A DNA stretch of 64,000 nt, taken from contig DATMBF010000030.1 in NCBI GenBank assembly GCA_035559595.1, forward strand, positions 65,030 to 129,029, written 5' to 3'. The position numbers were made by a program, and so were the translations under genes. Below the pieces are notes generated by a model. It worked only from the letters and a program-made list of their open reading frames with translations. It did no database searches and was not told the origin of the DNA. Within the stretch, counting starts at the first letter, position 1. The number at the start of each line of letters is the position of its first letter. Source of the DNA: DATMBF01 sp035559595. GTDB lineage: Bacteria > Bacteroidota > Ignavibacteria > UBA10030. Of this stretch, positions 16,285-25,468 are shown one piece after another.

Positions 16285-19116
16285 TTAATGCGCCTCCAGC
16301 CAGTTCTTACCAATTCCGATCTCCACATCGATGGGGACAGATAGCTTCAGTGCATCCTGCATTTCTCGTTTGACAATGTTCTTCACATCGTTCTCCTCGC
16401 GTTCGTCGATGTCAAACACAAGCTCGTCGTGCACTTGAAGAACCATCTTGCTCTTCAGCCCCTTCTCGAGGAAGTCTCGATCGATTCGAATCATCGCAAG
16501 CTTGATCATGTCTGCTGCTGTTCCCTGAATCGGCATATTGATGGCCTGCCGCTCCGCATTCTGCCGAACATTCTGATTCCTGCTGTTGATGTCGGGTAAG
16601 TACCGGCGCCGCCCGAGTAGCGTGCTCACGTATCCTTTCGCTCTCGCCTCGGTGATCGTGTCGTTGATATACTGTTTGACTTTCGGGAATCGATCGAAGT
16701 AGCGTTGAATGATTTCTCTCGCCTCTGTCTGACTAATCTCGAGTCGATTCGCAAGTCCGAATGGCCCGATGCCGTACATAATTCCGAAGTTCACCTCTTT
16801 TGCCTTCCGTCGCATATCTCGTGTGACTTCTGAGGAAGAAACGCCAAAGATCTTGGCCGCTGTGGTTGCGTGGACGTCTTCTTTGTTACGGAATGCCTCT
16901 GCTAATCCTTCGTCACCTGCGATGTGTGCCATCACTCGCAGCTCGATTTGTGAGTAGTCAGCCGAGAGAATGCGATGGTCCTTCGATGATGGAACAAACG
17001 CCCGCCGAATCGAACGGCCCAACTCGGTACGGATGGGGATGTTCTGAAGATTCGGATCACTGCTGGAGAGCCGACCTGTGGCGGCAACGGTCTGGTTAAA
17101 GGATGTGTGAACTCGTCCCGTTCGAGGATTGACGAGTTCTGGCAGGGCATCGACATACGTCGATTTGAGCTTTGCAAGTTGCCGGTATTCGAGAAGCTTT
17201 TCAATAATAGGATGTTCATCTCTGAGTGTTTCCAGAACGCCGACATCGGTGGAAAAACCGGTTTTCGTTTTGCGAACCGGTGAAAGTTTCAGTTTGGAGA
17301 AGAGGACATCGCTGAGCTGCTGTGTCGAATTGATGTTGAAAGGCCCACCGCCCAACGCATGGATCTCTCGCGTAAGGTTATCGAGCATCCGCTCTAACTC
17401 TTTCGACATGTCATTCAAGAAATCAGTGTCGATTGCGACTCCCGCTTCTTCCATCCGGGCAAGTACGGAAATCAACGGAAACTCGATCTCTTCGCAGATC
17501 CGCTGTAGTTGTTCTTGCTCGACTCGCTTGTGCAGGATTTCGTAGAGTCGGAGCGTAATATCTGCGTCTTCGCATGCGTAGTCTGCTAACTGCTCAATTG
17601 GCACGGCACGGATCGGTTTCTGGTCTTTCCCGCTGCCCGTCAGGTCATTGTAGGTAATCATCTTGTAGTTCAGATACTCCATGGCAAGCGCGTCGAGATT
17701 ATGCTGGCCATCCTCGCGCAGGACATAACTGGCGACCATCGTGTCGAATGCGACTCCGTTCATCCGAATCCCCTGCTGAGACAGCGCCAGCATGTCATAC
17801 TTAATGTTTTGCCCGATCTTCTTGATGGAGGGATTTTCGAGGATCGGTTTGAGTGACTTGAATACAAGAGTCGGATCGAGTGCTCCCTCGAATTGCTTCT
17901 CCGTTTGACTGTTATCGAACAAGCTCCCTGATTCACGACTCTTTGGTGCCAGCGAGACGAACCATGCCTCTCGAGGCTTGAGGGCAAACGCGAGACCAAC
18001 GATCTCCGCTCTGAGGGCATCGGTCGAGGTGGTTTCTGTGTCGATCACAAAACTTGATGCCGACTTGAGCCTTTCGCAGAGTGCATGAAATTCTTGTTCA
18101 GATTTCACAAGTCGGTATGTGTGCTCGTCGCTTGTGATGTCTACACGTTCAGCGGGGGAAGAGGAAAGCTGTTCTTTCTCGGTCTTCGCTGTTTGGTTGG
18201 TTCCATGCTCTTCTCTGAGTTTTTTAATCAGCGCACGAAACTCGAGACGTTCGAATAGAGCTATGAGTTTTTCGACATCCTTGTCAGATGCCCTCAGTGT
18301 GTGGAAGTCGATATTGACAGGAACAGCGGTGTCGATCGTGACAAGCTGCCTGGAAAGAAGGGCTTTGTGACGATGCGTTTCGAGCTTCTGGCGGAGCCCT
18401 TTTTGGGGTATCTCTTCGATCTTGTCGAACAGAGCGGAGAGCGAGCCATGCTGTTGAATCAGCGGGATCGCGGTCTTCTCGCCAATACCCGGCACCCCCG
18501 GGACGTTATCCGAGCTATCACCCACAAGCGCGAGCACATCGACAACCTGGTCCGGTGGGACACCGAACTTCCTCTTGACATCTTCAATGCCAAGGATCTC
18601 CACATCGTTTCCCTGTCGGCCCGGTTTATACATCTTGATCTTCTCTGAAACAAGCTGCATGAAATCTTTGTCACCGGTGACCAGATATGTTTCCGCCCCC
18701 TCTTTCTCTGCTCGTTTGGCGAGTGTCCCGATGACATCATCTGCCTCGTAACCGGGGAACTCGATGACCGGAATGTTATACGCCCGGACGACATCCTTCA
18801 GGAGGTCGAGTTGCGACGCCATATCCTCCGGCATTTTCTGACGCGTGGCTTTGTAAGCGGCATACTGTCGATGCCTAAAAGTTGGCTCGCTCGTATCGAA
18901 CACGACGGCGATGTAGTCAGGTTTTTCTTGCTCAAGGATTTTGTTGAGGAACGTGACGAATCCGTAGATGGCGCTGGTGTTTTCGCCTCGAGAATTCATC
19001 AGCGGTCGCTGGATGAATGCGAAGTAGCTCCGGTAGGCAATGGCCATGCCATCAATCAGAAAGAGTCTCTGGCGTGTGGCATTCTTGCTTGTTTCGCTCT
19101 GAGCACTCTTCGCCAT
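16285..19116 (-). CDS. polA: DNA polymerase I
   Basis: Family A polymerase for Okazaki-fragment processing and repair. Residues about 15-300 are the 5'-3' exonuclease, with FLIDGMAIAYRSYF and GVPGIGEKTA. The central 3'-5' exonuclease appears active: Exo I FVIDTETTS, Exo II GQNIKYDMLA and Exo III YACEDADITL are all intact. The polymerase has motif A DYSQIELRVMAHIAGD, motif B RRKAKEVNFGIMYGIG and motif C QVHDELVFD. 943 residues, full length. ATG lies three bases after the TSUP stop, at the distal end of a minus-strand run of five genes. Confidence 0.97.
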   Translation of the reverse strand: MAKSAQSETSKNATRQRLFLIDGMAIAYRSYFAFIQRPLMNSRGENTSAIYGFVTFLNKILEQEKPDYIAVVFDTSEPTFRHRQYAAYKATRQKMPEDMASQLDLLKDVVRAYNIPVIEFPGYEADDVIGTLAKRAEKEGAETYLVTGDKDFMQLVSEKIKMYKPGRQGNDVEILGIEDVKRKFGVPPDQVVDVLALVGDSSDNVPGVPGIGEKTAIPLIQQHGSLSALFDKIEEIPQKGLRQKLETHRHKALLSRQLVTIDTAVPVNIDFHTLRASDKDVEKLIALFERLEFRALIKKLREEHGTNQTAKTEKEQLSSSPAERVDITSDEHTYRLVKSEQEFHALCERLKSASSFVIDTETTSTDALRAEIVGLAFALKPREAWFVSLAPKSRESGSLFDNSQTEKQFEGALDPTLVFKSLKPILENPSIKKIGQNIKYDMLALSQQGIRMNGVAFDTMVASYVLREDGQHNLDALAMEYLNYKMITYNDLTGSGKDQKPIRAVPIEQLADYACEDADITLRLYEILHKRVEQEQLQRICEEIEFPLISVLARMEEAGVAIDTDFLNDMSKELERMLDNLTREIHALGGGPFNINSTQQLSDVLFSKLKLSPVRKTKTGFSTDVGVLETLRDEHPIIEKLLEYRQLAKLKSTYVDALPELVNPRTGRVHTSFNQTVAATGRLSSSDPNLQNIPIRTELGRSIRRAFVPSSKDHRILSADYSQIELRVMAHIAGDEGLAEAFRNKEDVHATTAAKIFGVSSSEVTRDMRRKAKEVNFGIMYGIGPFGLANRLEISQTEAREIIQRYFDRFPKVKQYINDTITEARAKGYVSTLLGRRRYLPDINSRNQNVRQNAERQAINMPIQGTAADMIKLAMIRIDRDFLEKGLKSKMVLQVHDELVFDIDEREENDVKNIVKREMQDALKLSVPIDVEIGIGKNWLEAH

Positions 19117-19119
19117 AGG

Positions 19120-19845
19120 TTAGATTGGAAAGAGGAATCCTATTCCCACAATGATCAACATAATTGCTATCATCAAACGGAATTGCTCGAGAGAGACCTT
19201 CTTCAGTACCTGTTTTCCGACCAGAGTACCGGCAAATGCAACGCCAATCACAAGAAGTAATTCCAGCGTTGCTCCTTCGAGCATTGCGGATTGTTGAATC
19301 ACATAGATGGGAATTCGACTTAGATCGATGACGATGGAAATGGCGGTTGCCGTTGCAATGAAGGCTTCTTTCGACAAATCGTAATTCAGAAGATACGCGC
19401 TGCGGATTGCCCCTTGATTACCGATCAATCCTCCCATCAATCCCGAGAGAAAACCACCGACAACATCAAACTGTTGAGGGAATTTCCAGGTGCGCTGAGG
19501 TGTGAATTCGAGAATGCCAATCGTGACCAGAAAGAGTCCCAGGAATACTTTGAGAAGTGAAGGATCGACTTTCCCTTGCAGGAGCGAGCCGGCGATTGCC
19601 CCCATGAGGCTAAGAAGTCCGAATCGTAGAAAGATGGATTGATTCACATGCCTTGCGAACAAGCTGAACTTCAAGAAGTTATTGAAGATGTGCACGAGGG
19701 CGACGAGGAAGATCGCCGTCTTAACATCGAAGAAGAGCGCGAAGGTGGGTGTGAGTACCGTTCCAATGCCAAAGCCGGACATCAGCGTAATCATACTGAT
19801 TGCAAACGTAGCACAAAGGACGATCATGAGGTCAACGGTTTCCAT
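19120..19845 (-). CDS. TSUP family permease (TauE/SafE)
   Basis: Inner-membrane permease of the sulfite exporter TauE/SafE family, about eight transmembrane helices. The inverted-repeat halves are visible: MSGFGIGTVLTPTFAL in the N-half and GGFLSGLMGGLIGNQGAIRSAYLL in the C-half. Family members move sulfite, sulfoacetate or other organosulfur anions. The substrate cannot be read from sequence. It starts four bases after the MFS stop on the same strand. Confidence 0.87.
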   Translation of the reverse strand: METVDLMIVLCATFAISMITLMSGFGIGTVLTPTFALFFDVKTAIFLVALVHIFNNFLKFSLFARHVNQSIFLRFGLLSLMGAIAGSLLQGKVDPSLLKVFLGLFLVTIGILEFTPQRTWKFPQQFDVVGGFLSGLMGGLIGNQGAIRSAYLLNYDLSKEAFIATATAISIVIDLSRIPIYVIQQSAMLEGATLELLLVIGVAFAGTLVGKQVLKKVSLEQFRLMIAIMLIIVGIGFLFPI

Positions 19846-19849
19846 CCAC

Positions 19850-21106
19850 TTATGGACCCTCTTCAGCCAGACCCTGTTGCGGCATCCGCTCTGATTGTTC
19901 TACTGTTCCTCTCAAGTCCACGAACGATCGGCGCAGAAACACAAGGGACAGGACAAGCACCCCGCTTGTGATGTAAAAATTTTCTCTCAGCCCAACATAC
20001 GCGGCTACATACCCTCCCACGGTCGGCCCAAAAAGATTGGCCAGCACGTTGAAGCTTGATGCAATTCCCATCATGCCTCCGCGGCGTGAGAGTGCTGTGT
20101 TCTTGCTGATGTAGGAATAGAGAGTAGGCAAGATCCCACCGACACAGAACCCCTGTAAAGCCCTCAGCAGAACGAGCTGGTACGCTTGTGTAACGACCCC
20201 TTGAAGCAAGTAGGCCACTGAGGCTCCGGCAATGGCGATCGTGAGATTTTTTTTGTAGCTCTTCGCGTCGTTTCGCTTCCCCCACCATGGGGCGGAGATT
20301 ACCATGAAGATACCGGCAATCGAGAAAATAACTCCCGCAATGGTGGCAAGAAACGCTTTGTTGGGTTCAAGATACTCAATATAAAGTGCAAAGACGGGTT
20401 GAATCATCAGCACGGAGACTTGTGTGATGAAGATGAGGGCAAGAGCCGTGCGAATAGCCGGCGAACGAAACGCATGCGCGTAGTTGCTTGATAACGAGTG
20501 TTTGGGTTCATAGGACTTCTGGCGGGGTGCTTCGTTGACCATGCGAATTACCATGAAACCAGAGAGGATGCAAAGTCCGGCAACAATGAAGAAGATGGGA
20601 CGGTACCCCAGCGCATCGGAAAGTGGTCCACCCACAAGCGGTCCGAGAACACTCCCTGCAGCAGTTGATGTCTGGAGAACACCAAGCGCATAGCCTGATC
20701 GCTCAGGCGGCGTGTTTGCCGAAACAAGCGACAATGCTGCCGCGATGAATCCACTGATTGCCCCTTGCAGCATCCGGAAGAGAAAAAGCATCTCGACGTT
20801 TTGAGAAAGGCCAATCAAGATTTGCGAGATGGCGAGACCAAAGACTGCGCGCACAACCATAAGTTTTCTTCCGTAACGGTCGCCAAGGAATCCCCAGACC
20901 GGTGTGAGAAAAAATGCAAAAAGAAATGGAGCGGAAAAAACATACCCGCTCCATCGTGCAACTTCTTCGTGAGTTGTGACACCTAAGTCACGGATGTAAA
21001 AAGGGAGAAAGGGGACAACGGCGCTCATTCCCATCATCGCGATGAACTGCGCCGCCCAGATAATGTAGAGATTTTTGCGCCACGGCTCGAGTTCCTTGAA
21101 TCGCAT
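19850..21106 (-). CDS. MFS transporter (multidrug efflux type)
   Basis: Twelve-helix major facilitator. Motif A appears as WGFLGDRYGRK after the second helix, and a repeat (WWGKRNDAKSYKK) appears between helices 8 and 9. A motif-C-like GSVLGPLVGGPL in helix 5 points to an antiporter of the drug-efflux group (MdtG-like). I choose ATG 21106 (MRFKELEPWRKN), giving 418 residues. The frame is open further upstream to 21310, but that is antisense-quality sequence. The ATG overlaps the stop of the upstream 159-residue ORF (ATGA), so the two are translationally coupled. Confidence 0.9.
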   Translation of the reverse strand: MRFKELEPWRKNLYIIWAAQFIAMMGMSAVVPFLPFYIRDLGVTTHEEVARWSGYVFSAPFLFAFFLTPVWGFLGDRYGRKLMVVRAVFGLAISQILIGLSQNVEMLFLFRMLQGAISGFIAAALSLVSANTPPERSGYALGVLQTSTAAGSVLGPLVGGPLSDALGYRPIFFIVAGLCILSGFMVIRMVNEAPRQKSYEPKHSLSSNYAHAFRSPAIRTALALIFITQVSVLMIQPVFALYIEYLEPNKAFLATIAGVIFSIAGIFMVISAPWWGKRNDAKSYKKNLTIAIAGASVAYLLQGVVTQAYQLVLLRALQGFCVGGILPTLYSYISKNTALSRRGGMMGIASSFNVLANLFGPTVGGYVAAYVGLRENFYITSGVLVLSLVFLRRSFVDLRGTVEQSERMPQQGLAEEGP

Positions 21107-21585
21107 CAGAAACCGATTCCAAGTTTGACGTGAGGAGATAAAGATCCAGGCCCAACAAAGGAACTCATTCCCGCCTCTCTCTCTACCCGTGGGTTTCCGG
21201 ACAGGTTCCCTCCGAGAGACGGGTTTACAATGGGTGTAGGGAACGTCCAGTTTGTGCCAAAGAGGAACATGACGAATCCAATGCTCACGTCGAGATAGGC
21301 TTCTCTCCACCGCATCTCAGGTCCGAAAGAAATGTACGGGAGTGCATTCACCAGACCAATCTCCCACCTGGATCCAAAAGAGTGTGGTGAGTATCGAAAG
21401 GTCGGTCTGACCGGCAAAACTCGGTAATGCGCGGTCGCAAGAGGAACAACCCTGCTTTGCAGCTTGACCATTCCGGCCATTGCACGCCAACATGAATCAT
21501 CCTCCGGAAAAGGCGGTTGCTGATACGCACGCAATTGCGGAGAGGCTGAGAAAAGCCCCCGCCGAATGACGACACCCCACTTCAT
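21106..21585 (-). CDS. unknown protein, 159 residues, outer-membrane-barrel-like C-terminus
   Basis: I do not recognise the family. It sits eight bases after the M28 peptidase stop with an AGGA site six bases before its ATG. Its stop overlaps the MFS start by four bases, so translation is likely. There is no signal peptide or long hydrophobic helix. The second half has alternating aromatic strands (AYLDVSIGFVMFLFG) and ends in KLGIGF, with the terminal Phe typical of outer-membrane barrels. That could mean a truncated outer-membrane protein or a coincidence. The N-terminal half is rich in Arg, Pro and Trp and has no recognisable motif. Confidence 0.5.
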   Translation of the reverse strand: MKWGVVIRRGLFSASPQLRAYQQPPFPEDDSCWRAMAGMVKLQSRVVPLATAHYRVLPVRPTFRYSPHSFGSRWEIGLVNALPYISFGPEMRWREAYLDVSIGFVMFLFGTNWTFPTPIVNPSLGGNLSGNPRVEREAGMSSFVGPGSLSPHVKLGIGF

Positions 21586-21593
21586 GCCCGATC

Positions 21594-23675
21594 CTACCTC
21601 TTTAATGTAATCACCTTCGCTTCAACTCCCTTGTCGAGCAGCGTCTCGACATCTTCTAATTTCACCGTGCCGTAGAGAAACGAGCCGGCAGACATCGCCT
21701 CTGCCTGGACCGCCTTAAAGATGTCGAGATAGCTGTTGGTCCCGTTCACAAAGTTGAAGACCTCATAGCGCATCTCGCGATGGAGACCGGGAACGGGTCC
21801 GACGTTTTGCCGATTCGCAAAGTATTCGGCGAGATTCGGATTGTTGACCGGAACTTTTCTGCTCAATTCCCGTTCCTTGGCAGTCATCGAAAGACTTGGG
21901 ATCGACTTGCCAGTGGCTGTTCTGTAGAAGTCATTAAGAGCATCCAGCATGCCGGGTTGCGCGGCAATCAGGTTACGTTTGGCGTTGTCGATAGAACGAT
22001 TGGCCGCGCCTGACTTTCCGGCGAAGGTACGCGTGCTCTCCAGAGCACGCGCTTCGCGAACGAAAGCTTGCTCAACGAGGTTTCGTGCGGCCCGATAGGC
22101 AGCTTCAGGTTCCTTGGCCTTGTTCATGACAATGTGATCCCGTGCCGCAAGAACATCCTCATGAATTCGCTTCATCGCCGTATGATAGACTTCCGATGCG
22201 AGAACCGGAATTTCAGACTCTCCCGCATTAGCAATGTACCACGCTGCCGTTGCTGCAATAAAAGCATTTCGCCTGAGTTGCGTCTGGTCGATCTGAAACG
22301 CGTCGTCATCAGTCGAATGAATAAAATCGTCCGGCATGTTGGTGAGGGTCACACCCGGAATTCCGATTGCTCCTTCGTTGAAGACGAGGTGATCTGTGCT
22401 GTTAAAGTACGGAATGACCATCGCCCCGTATCGCTCGCGTGTGCCAAGATGCGAGAGAATGGCTTTGGAATAGGGCTGAGGCTGTCCCGCGCCGGAAGTG
22501 TTGAGAAAGTGTGTGTTTCCAAGAATAACATACTTGGCGATGTTTTCCACCACGTCGCTGAGATAGCTTGGAATCGAATACGGTGTCCGCGTAATGTGCT
22601 GAATACGGCTGCCCAGCGACTGTTTTGCGCCGACCATGTCTTGATTGATGTTCACCAGCCCTTTTGCGCGATCCTCGGGATGATCACTAAAGTATTGATA
22701 TTCTGAACTGATCTCATCCGCCCAGAAAAAGCGAATGTCCCTTTTGGGCCGCTGAATTTTTCCCTCCTTCATCAGCCGAACCAGTGTTCGTCCAATCTCA
22801 AGAATGTTCACGCATCCTGACCCGTCATCGTTGTACGATGGTTTTTCCTCCTGCAGATGTGCCGTTAGCCAGATGTGCTGGTTCGGAATGCTTGATCCGC
22901 GAATCCATCCCTCAACATACTCTTCCCATGCCGAATCCTGAAACGCTGCCTCGATATCGACCTTCACCGTGACCGGCCCCTTCTTCAACATTTCCTGAAG
23001 CATCTTTCCTTTCCGTGGCGACACCATGAAACCGAACGTTCCTTCTTTCCCATCGCCGCTTTTCTGAGGAATCCCTGCCCAGGCCACTTGATCCGGCCGC
23101 TCCACCATGTCACTTGTCCGCGGAAATGTGTGGTAGAAATATGACACAACGCCCAGCGCGCCCCGCTTCCAGACAGCCTCGTTCATGACAGCACCCGGGT
23201 TAGAGCTTGTTAAAACGATTTTCCCCTGTACATCCTTCCCCTCGTAGTCCTTCTCCGACGTTCCCGATCCAACGTCGACAAGCGCTGCGCGGATGTGTGT
23301 TGTTCGTGAGTTTGTGGCGAGAGCGACAGCGTACTCGGCATAACTCCCCAGCTTCATTTCCGTTGGCTCGACGATCCAGAGCTCACCCATTGTTGCCGAC
23401 CAACCGGGATTCGAAGCTTTGTGTCGCACGATTTTGACATCCTCAAGTCCATAGTCTTTTGCTTTTTTCTCGATAAAGAGTGCGGCTTCGTGATAATCGT
23501 TGGACCCGCTTGTTCTATGCCAGTGGGCCAACCAGCGCAGGTTGTCATATGCGGCGTCACCGGAAAGCTCGTTCAAAAGATGTTTTTCGAAGTCTGGATC
23601 AATGAACGGTGTAGTTTGCGACCAGGAGAGTGAAACAGTGAGGGTGAGAAATAGCACGGTGAGAAGTTTATGCAT
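21594..23675 (-). CDS. secreted M28 family metallopeptidase
   Basis: Zinc aminopeptidase/carboxypeptidase-type enzyme for the periplasm or outside. Residues 1-19 are a signal peptide (MHKLLTVLFLTLTVSLSWS). A PA domain is inserted at about 110-230 (KIVLTSSNPGAV). The di-zinc site is complete: His and Asp in LTAHLQEEKPSYNDDGSG, Glu-Glu in DEISSEY, Asp in INQDMVG and His in FIHSTDDD. 693 residues, with a long helical C-terminal region after the catalytic domain. First gene of the minus-strand run that includes the unknown ORF, the MFS and TSUP permeases and polA. A TATATT -10-like element lies on the minus strand at 23721-23726. Confidence 0.92.
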   Translation of the reverse strand: MHKLLTVLFLTLTVSLSWSQTTPFIDPDFEKHLLNELSGDAAYDNLRWLAHWHRTSGSNDYHEAALFIEKKAKDYGLEDVKIVRHKASNPGWSATMGELWIVEPTEMKLGSYAEYAVALATNSRTTHIRAALVDVGSGTSEKDYEGKDVQGKIVLTSSNPGAVMNEAVWKRGALGVVSYFYHTFPRTSDMVERPDQVAWAGIPQKSGDGKEGTFGFMVSPRKGKMLQEMLKKGPVTVKVDIEAAFQDSAWEEYVEGWIRGSSIPNQHIWLTAHLQEEKPSYNDDGSGCVNILEIGRTLVRLMKEGKIQRPKRDIRFFWADEISSEYQYFSDHPEDRAKGLVNINQDMVGAKQSLGSRIQHITRTPYSIPSYLSDVVENIAKYVILGNTHFLNTSGAGQPQPYSKAILSHLGTRERYGAMVIPYFNSTDHLVFNEGAIGIPGVTLTNMPDDFIHSTDDDAFQIDQTQLRRNAFIAATAAWYIANAGESEIPVLASEVYHTAMKRIHEDVLAARDHIVMNKAKEPEAAYRAARNLVEQAFVREARALESTRTFAGKSGAANRSIDNAKRNLIAAQPGMLDALNDFYRTATGKSIPSLSMTAKERELSRKVPVNNPNLAEYFANRQNVGPVPGLHREMRYEVFNFVNGTNSYLDIFKAVQAEAMSAGSFLYGTVKLEDVETLLDKGVEAKVITLKR

Positions 23676-23827
23676 ACATCCTCCGGATGATGAACAATGG
23701 TGGGGTTGTCAGTGGTGAAGAATATAAAGAAAGCTCCGTAGAAAAGAAACGAAGTTCTGGTTTCGCGTGAGTAAAAAAGCGATGGAAAATTGGAACATCG
23801 GATTGTATATTTCTGCCACTCCTTCCA

Positions 23828-24688
23828 ATGAACGTTTATCTTATTCTCTTCATCCAGGTCTTCATCGCCGGCGGCACACACGTCGTTGCAAAGGCGGTGG
23901 TCAACGATATCGATGCGGTTACGTTGACGTTCATTCGCTCGCTCGTTTCTTCGGCAGGACTCCTCGCCATCTTTGTGGTAAAGGAGGGAAGATTGAAGAT
24001 TGAGAAGGGAGATTGGAGAAAGATCGTTCTTCTTGGATTCCTTGGTCTTCCCGTCAATCAATATCTGTATCTCTACGGGATGAAATTCACCACCCCTGCT
24101 AATGGCGCGCTTTTGTACGCAGCAACTCCGGTCTTGGTGCTGGTTCTTTCCTATTTCATGCTTGGTGAACGAGTAACAGTACAAAAAACGATCGGTATAT
24201 TGCTTGCGTTTGCCGGGATTGTTCTGGTTATCTTCGAGCGCGGAATCGATTTGTCGTCGAGTTATGCGTACGGGAACGTGATTATTCTTCTCGCGGTTCT
24301 CGCATGGGCGTTCTTCACGATTCTCGGTAAACCGATGATCGTCAAATACGGAGCATTTCATACGACGTCCGTGGCCATGATTGCAGGGATGTTTCTCTTT
24401 GCGCCTGTCGGTCTTGTTTTCTCCTGGGACTATCCACTATCAACGATCACGCTATCTCATTGGGCGGGCATTTTGTATCTGGGAATCGGGACGTCAATAT
24501 TGGGATACGTCCTTTGGTACTACGCGCTCGGGAAGATCGAAACAAGCAAGGCGGCAGTCTTTGCCAACGGTCAGCCCATTGTCGCAACGCTGATGGCGAT
24601 AGCATTCTTTGACTATAGTCTGACCATTCCTTTTGTTATTGGGGGAGTGATTACCATTGTTGGTGTGGTCTTGACACAGTTGGGTTGA
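23828..24688 (+). CDS. EamA/DMT family permease
   Basis: Ten-helix drug/metabolite transporter made of two EamA repeats (residues about 2-135 and 147-285). GMKFTTPANGALLYAATPVLVLVLS, here cut to GMKFTTPANGALLYAATP, and the end-of-repeat LGERVTVQKTIGILLAFAG are typical. The substrate is unknown; relatives export amino acids or metabolites. A TATATT element at 23806-23811 lies 16 bases before the ATG, so its mRNA leader would be very short. It is divergent from the M28 peptidase gene. Confidence 0.9.
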   Translation: MNVYLILFIQVFIAGGTHVVAKAVVNDIDAVTLTFIRSLVSSAGLLAIFVVKEGRLKIEKGDWRKIVLLGFLGLPVNQYLYLYGMKFTTPANGALLYAATPVLVLVLSYFMLGERVTVQKTIGILLAFAGIVLVIFERGIDLSSSYAYGNVIILLAVLAWAFFTILGKPMIVKYGAFHTTSVAMIAGMFLFAPVGLVFSWDYPLSTITLSHWAGILYLGIGTSILGYVLWYYALGKIETSKAAVFANGQPIVATLMAIAFFDYSLTIPFVIGGVITIVGVVLTQLG

Positions 24689-24777
24689 TACACGGACGTT
24701 TATGTTTGAGAGATTGTTTCCAAGAGTTTGTCTTCTCAGGTTCTTTCGTCTTTCTGTTTCGAAAAACGTCGGTCTGT

Positions 24778-24797
24778 GGGAGGGTGGGGTGGGGGGG
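24778..24797 (+). other. G-quadruplex-type G-tract cluster
   Basis: Four G-runs of 3, 3, 4 and 7 bases separated by single bases, in the 192-base gap between the EamA gene and the tRNA-Ser gene, which run towards each other. This satisfies the G3+N1-7 quadruplex pattern with the shortest possible loops. The rest of the gap shows no gene. Confidence 0.6.
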
Positions 24798-24880
24798 CTA
24801 AGCTCATCGACGCAATTTTGTTACGCGGGATTTGAAGAGGGGATAGGGTTCTGCCGAGGGGATGCCTTCGGCATGCCGAG

Positions 24881-24963
24881 CGGAGGGCGAGGGATTCGAA
24901 CCCCCAAGTCCTTGCGGACGCCGGTTTTCAAGACCGGTGCATTAGCCGTTCTGCCAGCCCTCC
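24881..24963 (-). tRNA. tRNA-Ser (anticodon TGA)
   Basis: Minus-strand class II tRNA, 83 bases without an encoded CCA. Acceptor stem GGAGGGC / GCCCTCC, discriminator G, anticodon stem CCGGT / ACCGG with loop CTTGAAA (TGA), a long variable arm (about CGTCCGCAAGGACTT) and the T-loop GGTTCGAATCC. All stems pair. Confidence 0.95.
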
Positions 24964-24974
24964 AAACGGTATGA

Positions 24975-25003
24975 AAGATACGGATTCTTGCCAAGCCAAT
25001 CAA
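24975..25003 (-). promoter_or_regulatory. predicted promoter of tRNA-Ser(TGA)
   Basis: On the minus strand TTGATT (25003-24998), 17 bases, TATCTT (24980-24975), ending 11 bases before the mature tRNA. Same layout as the other promoters here. Confidence 0.55.
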
Positions 25004-25013
25004 TCAGAGGAGG

Positions 25014-25250
25014 ATGCATGAAGACTCAAAAAAAGGTACTTCAATCCCCATTGAGCTGGCCCGGGAGCTGAAGAAGAACCGCCAAGCCCTCTCGGCCTTC
25101 CAAGCGATGCCTCCTTCACATCAGAAGGAGTATGTCGGTTACATTGCGGAGGCAAAGAAGGCTGAAACTCGAACAATAAGAGCCGCAAAGTCGATCGAAA
25201 TGATTCTTAGGTGGCAGCTGGAAAGAAAAGTCAAGAAAACGTTGAAATAG
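25014..25250 (+). CDS. small YdeI/OmdA-family protein
   Basis: 78-residue protein matching the C-terminal domain of the YdeI/OmpD-associated family. It shows PIELARELKKNRQALSAFQ, then PPSHQKEYVGYIAEAKKAETR and RAAKSIEML-like RAAKSIEMIL. The full family usually has a preceding domain of about 110 residues that is absent here. The family has been associated with bacteriocin or cationic-peptide protection, but the biochemical role is unknown. The ATG at 25014 follows a very close AGAGGAGG. A stem-loop follows the stop. Confidence 0.75.
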   Translation: MHEDSKKGTSIPIELARELKKNRQALSAFQAMPPSHQKEYVGYIAEAKKAETRTIRAAKSIEMILRWQLERKVKKTLK

Positions 25251-25256
25251 TATTAG

Positions 25257-25287
25257 GAAGAGTGCACAACTCTTCGTATCTTGTTTT
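25257..25287 (+). terminator. stem-loop after the YdeI-like gene
   Basis: GAAGAGT-GCACA-ACTCTTC perfect stem (25257-25275), followed by GTATCTTGTTTTT. It may be a weak terminator. A -10-like TATCTT (25277-25282) overlaps its 3' side, so it could also mark the helicase promoter. The 180 bases that follow, up to the helicase start, hold no gene. Confidence 0.45.
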
Positions 25288-25468
25288 TGCTCCAACGTGG
25301 AGCGCCCGCCAACGGAAGTCATGATTTCGGAAGCGGAACTTTTGAGACCGTTCTCCGATGATGAACGTGTAAGGACGTTAGGCGCGCGTCGCCGCCAGTT
25401 CGTAGGTCCCCCATCGCATCTCCTTCGTAGCACAGAGTCTCTCCAAACTATTCTTCAAAAGGAATACC

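Noticed and set aside
23573..24361. 262-codon minus-strand frame across the M28/EamA junction
   Set aside because: Overlaps the start of the M28 gene and most of the EamA gene; highly charged, low-quality sequence with no recognisable motif.
24702..24974. 90-codon frame over the G-tract and tRNA-Ser
   Set aside because: Contains the typical tRNA artefact peptide and the G-run; no homology or start signal.
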